The position numbers and the translations under genes are program-made. Under the pieces are notes generated by a model, which searched no databases, was not told the origin of the DNA, and saw nothing but the letters and a program-made list of their open reading frames with translations. From Pseudomonas sp. G.S.17 (lineage in GTDB: Bacteria > Pseudomonadota > Gammaproteobacteria > Pseudomonadales > Pseudomonadaceae), in the NCBI RefSeq assembly GCF_038096165.1, contig NZ_CP151076.1, positions 1,922,001-1,986,000 of the forward strand: a stretch of DNA of 64,000 bases, given 5' to 3'. Positions 57,563-64,000 of the stretch are shown here, piece by piece (within the stretch, counting starts at the first letter, position 1; each line of letters opens with the position of its first letter).

Positions 57563-57778
57563 GGTGCTACTCCATTTAATATGCGTGAGGCCTGTTTAAT
57601 ATGAGGCTGCACGAATTTAAGGTCATAAGTGTCCGCAACTTTTATTTTAAAAGTTGAGGGTGGGTTAGTGGTCTTGCCACTAACGATTCAAGTTTTAGTT
57701 TGGAAAAAGACCTGAATCTTTAGCCGCTTTTGACGTAATAGAAAATTCGACTCGCTGTCAACAATGGGTGGTAAATAC
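57563..57778. other. Hairpin-rich gap before the 620-residue gene
   Basis: Two perfect hairpins lie in 216 bases: CAACTTTTA/TAAAAGTTG (57636-57656) and GTTAGTGG/CCACTAAC (57664-57684). A third, weaker one pairs GATTCA with TGAATC (about 57686-57718). The minus-strand transcript would have a structured leader. Confidence 0.6.
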
Positions 57779-58181
57779 CTATCCTTTCGAGTAGGAAAAT
57801 GCCTGGCAACCTGCTGCTGGTGTGCGCATATCTACGTAGGCATCGGCCTTTTGCGACATCACTCGCCCATTGGCACTGCTCACTTCATAACGCGCTTCGG
57901 CCCGGCCCAGTTCAATCGCCAGCAACGCGGCATGCTCAACCTTGAAGCGGCAACCCTTGAGCGCCGCGTCTTCATCAAGCGTCACGCTCTGGCTGAAAGT
58001 TGCTCCCGCAACCGGATCACCTTCGCTAATGGCATCAAAACCTTTGAAAATCAGGATGACCACATCGCCGATCTTGTAAGAGTTTATCTACAGCTTCGCA
58101 TAGCACGACAGTAGGTGGCGTTAGACCTCGCGCTTGCCTAGCGGGTGAAGGCTCATTGTTTTCTTCGTGTTGATCATTTAT
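57779..58181 (-). pseudogene. Decayed Ig-like repeat gene
   Basis: The 94-codon open frame ending at 57779 matches the last domain of the 620-residue protein (VVILIFKGF against VLTFIFHGW; AEARYEVSSANGR against AEATFRVESVTGP; DMRTPAAGC against DMVTPGEGC). Upstream, a different frame reads NDQHEENNEPSPARQARG then LTPPTVVLCEAVDKL, like the N-terminus and domain start of a paralogue, but it lacks an ATG (ATA at 58181). The frames do not join, so a start-codon loss plus an internal deletion or frameshift is likely. GGAG remains upstream as an old ribosome site. Confidence 0.65.
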
Positions 58182-58486
58182 GTGTGCTCCTCAGTGTTTA
58201 GCTCAGGCTATCAAAGTGGGCGTGAGCGTTTGATCTCGATGTTTGGGTGGTAGATAGATAGCCTTGGCTGCCTATATTAGAACTAATAGATGTTGGGCCT
58301 TTTTGTCAATCTGTGTTTGGATATCTATCGTGGATCAATCTACACCAGACTTACATTCGAAACAGTTCCTACGCTGTGATATTTCAATATTTTGGGAAGC
58401 GTCCTACAAGAGTTGTGGGGAAGTCTCCCTGCAGCTATTTCGGGAAGTGCCGATTATCTGCCCCTCTTGTAATTCGGAGAAGCGGG
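58182..58486. other. AT-rich leader of the autotransporter gene
   Basis: This 305-base region between the decayed gene and the autotransporter has clearly lower GC than the flanks and no gene. An in-frame extension of the autotransporter (from 58313) lacks a ribosome site. The promoters for both divergent genes should be here, but boxes were not assigned. Confidence 0.5.
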
Positions 58487-60742
58487 ATGTCTTATCGGGA
58501 AAAAAAATGCTGCCTGGTCAATGGTTCTATTTTGGGCGTGATGGGTATTTCGTTTGGGATGATGTGCAGTCCGGATATCAATGCGGCGACTCTTAGTAAT
58601 AATCTTCCTAGAGAGGACGGGCGAGGCTTGATTGATGGGGTAACGTTCAACGTGGATGAGAACACTGCTCCTGACACATATACGGTTAAGAATGGCGGTA
58701 TTCTGAATATAAATAATGGGGTAGTGAATAGCGTTCTAGTTGACAAATCATCTATGAACGTAAGCTCGGGGGCGGTGTTTGGGGCGTTGACAGTTCAGGG
58801 GGGAAGGCTTAATGCAGATATGCTTAACGTGGATAACAAATTAGACGGAGGGCTAACTGTCGCGTCAACTCAAGAAGGGGTTGCGTCAGGGGCATACATA
58901 AAAGATAGCTCTATATTGGGTGTAGGTTATGGGGCTACGGTTGGCTGGGATAGTCTGCTTATATTTGATAATTCAAAGGTGGAAGGAGTTAGCTTGCAAA
59001 GTGATCCTCGCGGTGGAGGCGCCGGGGTTACCGTGGGTAGCGCTATTCTAAAGCTTCTTAATGGAAGCCAAGCATTGGGTGTCGTTGATGGAATTTTTAT
59101 CAGTACTAATTTAAGGCCGGGGGGCGAAATTTCGACAGAAGTAAGCGAGGTTGTCATAGATGGTTCAATAGTGAAAGGCGAGCGTGGCGCTGCGATAAAG
59201 GTCGCTAAAATCCATAAAACCCCAGCCATCGCCAACATCACCATCCAAAACAACTCAACTCTCTACGGCGGTAATGGCAATTTGCTGGAGGTTGAGGGCG
59301 GCAGCACCGCCAACCTCAAAGTCGACGACAGTCGCCTAAACGGCAACCTAACCGCCGATGACACCAGCATCCTCAATGTCACGCTGGAAAACTACGCACA
59401 ACTCACCGGCAATATCATCAACAGCAACACGTTGGCGATCAATTCCGCAGCAAGTTGGCAGATGGTGGATGACAGCAGCGTCAAGGCTTTGTCCATGAAT
59501 GGCGGGCGGGTGAGTTTTGGCGAGGGGGCTTTCAGGACCTTGACCCTGGGCGGGTTGTCCGGCAGTGGCACGTTCGATATGCGCATTAACCTGGATAACC
59601 ATTCCGGGGATTTGCTCAAGGTGAACGGTCAGGCCAACGGTAATCACACGCTGAAAGTGCAAAACACCGGGCTGGAGTTGGTAACGCCTGAAGTTGAGCC
59701 ATTAATGGTGGTGGATACCGACGGCGGCGATGCGCAGTTTGGTCTGCTGGGTGGCAAGGCGGATCTTGGGGTGTATTCCTACGAACTGGAGCAGCGCGGC
59801 GATGACTGGTTTATTGTCGGTTCCGGCAAGACCATCAGCCCGTCAACCCAAAGTGTGCTGGCGCTGTTCAACGCGGCGCCGAACATCTGGAACAGCGAGC
59901 TGACTACCTTGCGCAGTCGTATGGGCGAGGTACGCGGCAAGCCACTGGGCGGCGCATGGATGCGCAGCTATGGCAGCCGTTTCAATGCCTCGACCGGCGA
60001 CGGTGTGAATTACCAGCAGAAGCAGAGCGGTTTGACCCTGGGTGTTGATGCGCCGCTGCAAGTGGGCGTCGGCGAGTTGTCGCTGGGCGTCATGGCCGGT
60101 TACAGCAAGAACGACCTGGACCTGAGTCGCGGCACCACGGGCAATGTCGACAGCTACTATGTCGGCGGTTACGGCACCTGGCTGCTGGACGATGGCTACT
60201 ACCTGGACGGCGTGCTCAAGCTCAACCGCTTTCGCAACGAGTCGAAAGTGGCCATGAGCGATGGCACCAAGGCCAAGGGCGACTACGAAAGCAGCGCTGT
60301 CGGTGGCTCGCTGGAGTTCGGCAGGCACATCAACTTTGCCGATGGCTATTTCCTCGAACCTTATGCGCAGCTGTCCAGCGTGTGGGTGCAAGGCGACAGC
60401 TACACGCTGGACAACGGCATGCAGGCCAACAACGAGCGTACGCAATCGACGTTGGGCAAAGTCGGGACCTCGGCCGGACGCAGCATCGCCCTCAAGGATG
60501 GCGGCGTGCTGACACCTTATCTGCGGGTGGCCATGGCGCAGGAGTTCTCGCGCAGCAATGACGTCAAGGTCAACGACAAGCGCTTCGGCAATGATCTGTC
60601 TGGCTCGCGTGTCGAGTTGGGCGCGGGTGTTTCCGTATCGCTGTCGGAGCGGCTGCAGCTGCATGCCGACTTTGATTACATGAAAGGCAAAAACGTCGAG
60701 CAGCCATGGGGGGCGAATGTCGGGTTGAAGTTGGCGTTCTAG
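58487..60742 (+). CDS. Autotransporter (type Va) with pertactin-like passenger
   Basis: The 751-residue protein starts MSYREKKCCLVNGSILGVMG with a signal sequence (cleavage near NAAT, residue about 35). The passenger is a parallel beta-helix type (LNINNGVV; MNVSSGAVFGALTV; LNGNLTADDTSILNVTL), followed by a pertactin-like junction (LGGLSGSGTFDMRINLDNHSGDLLKVNG) and a C-terminal beta-barrel of about 270 residues ending VGLKLAF. The ATG at 58487 has GGAGAAG upstream. The passenger start (to about 59215) is AT-rich and its codon use differs from the barrel, suggesting module exchange. The gene interrupts the Ig-like array on the opposite strand. The passenger has no catalytic motif I can see. Confidence 0.88.
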   Translation: MSYREKKCCLVNGSILGVMGISFGMMCSPDINAATLSNNLPREDGRGLIDGVTFNVDENTAPDTYTVKNGGILNINNGVVNSVLVDKSSMNVSSGAVFGALTVQGGRLNADMLNVDNKLDGGLTVASTQEGVASGAYIKDSSILGVGYGATVGWDSLLIFDNSKVEGVSLQSDPRGGGAGVTVGSAILKLLNGSQALGVVDGIFISTNLRPGGEISTEVSEVVIDGSIVKGERGAAIKVAKIHKTPAIANITIQNNSTLYGGNGNLLEVEGGSTANLKVDDSRLNGNLTADDTSILNVTLENYAQLTGNIINSNTLAINSAASWQMVDDSSVKALSMNGGRVSFGEGAFRTLTLGGLSGSGTFDMRINLDNHSGDLLKVNGQANGNHTLKVQNTGLELVTPEVEPLMVVDTDGGDAQFGLLGGKADLGVYSYELEQRGDDWFIVGSGKTISPSTQSVLALFNAAPNIWNSELTTLRSRMGEVRGKPLGGAWMRSYGSRFNASTGDGVNYQQKQSGLTLGVDAPLQVGVGELSLGVMAGYSKNDLDLSRGTTGNVDSYYVGGYGTWLLDDGYYLDGVLKLNRFRNESKVAMSDGTKAKGDYESSAVGGSLEFGRHINFADGYFLEPYAQLSSVWVQGDSYTLDNGMQANNERTQSTLGKVGTSAGRSIALKDGGVLTPYLRVAMAQEFSRSNDVKVNDKRFGNDLSGSRVELGAGVSVSLSERLQLHADFDYMKGKNVEQPWGANVGLKLAF

Positions 60743-60845
60743 ACCGTCGCGCTGCAATAGGAGCTGAAAAGGATGCCGCCATTTCTTTGAGACGGCGGCA
60801 TCGCTTGGTTTTCATAAGTCCTGCGGGACAGTATTTTTTCCTCCA

Positions 60846-60881
60846 GAACCCCGGTGCGTTTCACACCGGGGTTCTTTTTTT
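60846..60881 (+). terminator. Terminator after the autotransporter gene
   Basis: GAACCCCGGTG (60846-60856) pairs perfectly with CACCGGGGTTC (60864-60874) around a 7-base loop, followed by seven T residues. It touches the stop codon of the convergent gene. Confidence 0.92.
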
Positions 60882-61399
60882 CAGAAGCGGTTTTTATCAG
60901 GTTTTTTTGCGTACCTGCGGATCATATTGCGCTTGCGTTGCCGTTGCCTGGGAGTCACCGGTGAGTTGCGGTTGACCGTGACCACCAACGCCGGCGAGGT
61001 GCCGATCAAATGCTGGTCCCGATAAACCTCGAAGTACAGATCCACCAACCCGTATTGCACGCACTCAATAAAGTGATAACTGATGCACAGCACGCGCACC
61101 ACGCTGTTTGAATTTACGTGCTTGAGCAATATGGGAGTCGAGGAGCTGTTGACGCCCCAGTAGAACACCAGCTCGTCGCCGAACACCATCTTGGCTGATC
61201 CTGGGATATGGACGCAGACACCCGTGTGCACTTCCTCATAACTGATTGCGTCGGGTTTTACATGCGGCAGAAAAGGCGCTTTCAGACTGTCCGAGATATC
61301 CCCTAAGGCCGGTTTGGTTCGCGGTATATCGACATTGGTGCTGGGTGTTTCCTGCTGCTTGTTTTTGTCGGTGTTGTTGGTTGGAGGCGTTTCTTCCAT
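60881..61399 (-). CDS. Single-domain Ig-like protein with a basic tail
   Basis: The 172-residue protein has a polar N-terminus (MEETPPTNNTDKNKQQETPS), one Ig-like unit of the array type (LKAPFLPHVKPD; FGDELVFYWGVNSSSTP; VDLYFEVYRDQHLIGTSPALVVTV; residues about 38-145), and a strongly basic C-terminal tail (RQRQRKRNMIRRYAKKPDKN). No signal peptide. The tail could bind nucleic acid or membranes; this is inference. It is convergent with the autotransporter. Confidence 0.7.
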   Translation of the reverse strand: MEETPPTNNTDKNKQQETPSTNVDIPRTKPALGDISDSLKAPFLPHVKPDAISYEEVHTGVCVHIPGSAKMVFGDELVFYWGVNSSSTPILLKHVNSNSVVRVLCISYHFIECVQYGLVDLYFEVYRDQHLIGTSPALVVTVNRNSPVTPRQRQRKRNMIRRYAKKPDKNRF

Positions 61400-61836
61400 T
61401 TGATTGTTTTCCTGGATTGTTATTGGTTAGTTTGATGTTGGAACTCATCAGTGCCGCTCATGGCGGTTTTTTTTGGCGCATTACATTGCTTCAGCGCGCA
61501 GTCGTCAAGTCAGAATATTTCTCCGAAAACTGGCGCTGCTGACTTTTTTATTGTTTCCTTGAGCGACATAAAAGGGCAGTTCTTCCAGTTGTGAGTTTTA
61601 GGTATAGTGCAGGAATTACAGGGGGTAAATCTGTTGTCTTGAAAGTGGTTGTAGGAGCTGAAGAGGCATATCTGTAGGTTAAGTACTACAATTGTTGCCG
61701 GAGAAGAACTAATACTGGGGCCGAAATTTTCAGGTTTTATAGTCCTAGGAAATTTCACTCAATGGATTAATATTAATCCCGCACGCAAATGCGTGCAGGA
61801 TTAATAAGTTTTAATGCATTTGAGTGCAAAGTTTGA
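61400..61836. other. AT-rich gap between two Ig-like genes
   Basis: This 437-base gap has low GC and no supported gene; a frame of 82 codons at 61510-61758 lacks a ribosome site and coding-like composition. A weak hairpin with eight T residues (CCGC/GCGG, 61454-61474) and a strong one at 61773-61804 are present. Confidence 0.55.
61773..61804 (-). terminator. Terminator after the 448-residue Ig-like gene
   Basis: TTAATCCCGCACGCA (61773-61787) pairs with TGCGTGCAGGATTAA (61790-61804), with one mismatch and a 2-base loop, 32 bases after the stop on the minus strand. AT-rich sequence follows. Confidence 0.7.
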
Positions 61837-63183
61837 TCAGAATTGCAGCGTTAAATCCACCGACTCCGCGAGAATGGAGCGATTACCGGCTCGGTCGGTG
61901 ATCTGGTAGGTGATGTTGACCGCGTCGATTTCGAGACTTTGCAGGAATTCCCGAGGGAAGGAGATTGCCATGGACTTGGTCAGGTCCTCGGTCTGAATCA
62001 GATAAGAAGGACCATTGGCACCATTGCAAATAGTCTGAATAAGATCGCCTGCCTGCATGCCAGCGTAACCCGGCATCCGGCCAATCAACCTGTCGCCGAA
62101 ATTGACCTGGGGGAATACCAAGGCCGCGAGCATTGCAGCGCCGGGGGCGGTGCGGTCGATGCGGATGGTGGTGACTTCTGAGTTTTCAGAAACCCCGTTC
62201 TCTGCATTCGTCGCCCGGTAGCCGATGGTATAGCTGCCATCCTCCTTGAGTTGGGTCGCCAGCGGGATAGTGAGCGAAAACTCGGTGGCCTCATCGGGAA
62301 CCGTCACCGGCTCGCCCACCAGCACACCGTTGATCATCAGCTGATTGGTGTCGATGCCGAGGTGTGCGCCGAGCCATACGGGGAAATAGATAACGATGTC
62401 GGTGTTCAAGTCGTCGACGGCGATCAAGCCATCAGCTTGTGCGACTGGAATGCTGGGGGCGTCAAGGGCATAAGTATGTGCGGTGGTTTTATAGTTTCGA
62501 TTCGAATGTCGGTTTAGGCGTGTTGCGTCGTCGCCCCCTAAAGTCAGTTCTACAGATTGCGCGAGCATCGACTGATTACCCGCTCGATCGGTGACGTGAT
62601 AGGTAATGTTGACCTTATCGCTGTGAAGGCTTTCGAGGAATTCACGGGTAAGGGTGATCTCGATGGGGAGCGTGGTCAGATTTTCGGCGATGATAATGTA
62701 GGCAGGGCCTTCGGCTGTATTGCAGAGGGTCTGAATGGTGTCACCCACTTCCATGCCGATATAGCCGGGGATTTTGCCGGTGACATTCGCCAGTGAAATA
62801 CTCGGCAGAAGTATGGGGGCGAGCAGCGGTCCGCCGGCTGGCGTGCGATCAATACGAATCGAAGTTTGCTCAGAAGGCCGGCCACCACCTCCAGGTGATG
62901 CAATCACTAAGTAGCCAACCGTATAGCTCTTATCTTGGTCCAGATTTGTGAGGGGAATTGCCGCCGTTAGTACAGTCCCCTCATCAGGTACTGGATCAGG
63001 GAGTACGATCTTCGTACCCACAGGCGCTTCATCCAGAGTCAGTTGAAATCCATCGTCGAGCATCGCGAAAGGCCACACGGGTAGCGTGACAATCAGGTCG
63101 CTAGTGAGATCGCTTAATTTGATAAGTCCGTCGGTCTCTGCGGCGGGTACATTAGGTGCGAGAAGTTCGTTGTTTTTGTTCAT
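61837..63183 (-). CDS. Ig-like protein made of two copies of a two-domain unit
   Basis: The 448-residue protein is an internal duplication. Unit 1 (residues about 1-215) and unit 2 (about 235-448) share, in order: a LLAPNVPAAETDGLI / DAPSIPVAQADGLI start, LPVW / FPVW, SIRIDRT / TIRIDRT, a GYIGMEVGDTIQTLCN / GYAGMQAGDLIQTICN strand, REFLESL / REFLQSL and a TDRAGNxS(M/I)LAxSVxLTL end. The same unit opens the 620-residue protein. The ATG at 63183 has GGAG 7 bases upstream; an ATG at 63195 is possible. No signal peptide. Function unknown. Confidence 0.78.
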   Translation of the reverse strand: MNKNNELLAPNVPAAETDGLIKLSDLTSDLIVTLPVWPFAMLDDGFQLTLDEAPVGTKIVLPDPVPDEGTVLTAAIPLTNLDQDKSYTVGYLVIASPGGGGRPSEQTSIRIDRTPAGGPLLAPILLPSISLANVTGKIPGYIGMEVGDTIQTLCNTAEGPAYIIIAENLTTLPIEITLTREFLESLHSDKVNITYHVTDRAGNQSMLAQSVELTLGGDDATRLNRHSNRNYKTTAHTYALDAPSIPVAQADGLIAVDDLNTDIVIYFPVWLGAHLGIDTNQLMINGVLVGEPVTVPDEATEFSLTIPLATQLKEDGSYTIGYRATNAENGVSENSEVTTIRIDRTAPGAAMLAALVFPQVNFGDRLIGRMPGYAGMQAGDLIQTICNGANGPSYLIQTEDLTKSMAISFPREFLQSLEIDAVNITYQITDRAGNRSILAESVDLTLQF

Positions 63184-63483
63184 GTCGTTCTCCATCGTGC
63201 GCAGTAACAATCTGCACAATTAATTAGATTTAAAGGCCAAGCGTTCCACCCTTAAGGCAGTCACCAATCACTCGACCTGAAACCCAACTAATCCCACTCC
63301 AACGCAGCGGTCAACACCCATTTCACCCTAAAGTCCACCAACTATCTACTTTCAGAACAGCCCTACAACCCACTTCCTCAATTGTGTAGTCCACACTTAA
63401 TTAATCAAACTGCAACTCAAAAAAAACCAACAAAAAACCCCAATAAACCAGGTTCATTGGGGTTCTTTTATTGCGTGCGGAAA
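63184..63483. other. Gap before the chemotaxis receptor gene
   Basis: This 300-base gap is AT-rich and has a strong C over G bias on the plus strand (about 63241-63420). It contains the receptor gene terminator and nothing else I can support. Confidence 0.5.
63436..63464 (-). terminator. Terminator of the chemotaxis receptor gene
   Basis: AACCCCAAT (63436-63444) pairs with ATTGGGGTT (63456-63464). On the minus strand a TTTTTTG run follows the stem. Confidence 0.88.
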
Positions 63484-64000
63484 CTACCGATTAAACCGCT
63501 CCACCAACGAATACTGCGAATGGGCAGTGTTGGTCAGTTCGCCGCTCAGGGTTGCCGAGCGTTGCGCTTCTTCGGAGGTTTGGTCGGCCAGGTGGGAGAT
63601 GGTGGCGATGTTGCGGCTGATCTCTTCGGCCACCGAGCTTTGCTCTTCGGTCGCGGCTGCGATCTGGGTGGTCATGTCGGTGATGTTGGCCACGGCTTCG
63701 CTGATGCCGATCAGCGCTTGGTCGGCTTCGAGGACCTTGGCGACGCCTTCTTCGGCCTGGCGATGGCCGGAGTTCATGGTTTGCACGGCGGCGTTGGCGG
63801 TCTGTTGCAGCTTGGCGATGAGGCCGTGGATCTGGCCGGTGGACTCGGTGGTGCGTTGCGCCAGTTGGCGGACTTCGTCGGCGACGACTGCAAAGCCACG
63901 ACCCATTTCCCCGGCGCGTGCGGCTTCGATGGCCGCATTGAGAGCCAGCAGGTTGGTCTGGTCGGCGATGCCTTTGATGACGTCGACCACGCCACCGATT
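63484..64000 (-). CDS. Methyl-accepting chemotaxis protein, C-terminal signalling part
   Basis: The gene runs off the right edge; 172 codons are visible. It contains the highly conserved hairpin tip of MCPs, [39 protein letters not shown], which binds CheA and CheW, and the following long helical arm ([19 protein letters not shown]) with likely methylation sites. The ligand-binding part lies outside the window, so the stimulus is unknown. It is the first gene after the Ig-like array. Confidence 0.95.
   Translation of the reverse strand, partial: IGGVVDVIKGIADQTNLLALNAAIEAARAGEMGRGFAVVADEVRQLAQRTTESTGQIHGLIAKLQQTANAAVQTMNSGHRQAEEGVAKVLEADQALIGISEAVANITDMTTQIAAATEEQSSVAEEISRNIATISHLADQTSEEAQRSATLSGELTNTAHSQYSLVERFNR

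Noticed and set aside
61510..61758. 82-codon frame on the minus strand in the AT-rich gap
   Set aside because: No ribosome site, no recognisable pattern, and composition like the non-coding sequence around it.
52098..63183. The Ig-like array as part of a prophage or tail-fibre cluster
   Set aside because: No capsid, tail, integrase or lysis gene is present nearby, and no attachment-site repeats were seen.

Overview
The window is chromosomal DNA from a Pseudomonas of the fluorescens type. The evidence is gene content and order (anr-hemN-ccoSIHG with two tandem ccoNOQP operons, dnaX-ybaB-recR, smc-zipA-ligA), the high GC content, and the many short inverted repeats of the fluorescens REP type (cores such as GCGAGCTTGCTCGC and CCGGCTTTAGCCGG) lying in gaps between genes. 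No rRNA, tRNA, insertion sequence or CRISPR array was seen. Both ends cut a gene: an NCS2 permease at the left and a chemotaxis receptor at the right.

Positions 1-16245 hold almost the whole aerobic purine breakdown route. Two permeases import substrate. GuaD turns guanine into xanthine, XdhABC oxidises it to urate, PuuD to 5-hydroxyisourate, UraH to OHCU and UraD to allantoin. PuuE opens allantoin, allantoicase splits allantoate, and AllA releases glyoxylate and urea. Two GntR regulators sit beside the permease and xdh operons, and the three promoter regions carry two kinds of shared palindromes that are likely operators.

Positions 16250-36144 are mostly housekeeping: smc, zipA, ligA, the 4.5S RNA gene, dnaX, ybaB, recR, apt and anr. 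Between them are a zinc peptidase-like protein, a GNAT enzyme, a small Pseudomonas-type DUF6124 gene with a striking structured leader, a DinB protein, a T7-lysozyme-like amidase, a Tat-exported phosphoesterase, a periplasmic binding protein and an MDR reductase.

Positions 35410-51313 form the microaerobic respiration block: the oxygen sensor Anr, HemN, the cbb3 assembly factors (CcoS, CcoI, CcoH, CcoG, a TauE/SafE-like protein) and two complete cbb3 oxidase operons. Three Anr-box-like palindromes sit at hemN, ccoG and the upstream ccoN.

Positions 52098-63183 are the accessory region. A run of minus-strand genes encodes proteins built from 1 to about 9 Ig-like beta domains of one paralogous family, none with a visible signal peptide. 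They include an internally duplicated protein, a decayed copy, and a 989-residue protein ending in an intimin/invasin-like tip. A plus-strand autotransporter interrupts the run. This array and the structured RNA at about 25680-25887 are the best candidates for undescribed biology here.
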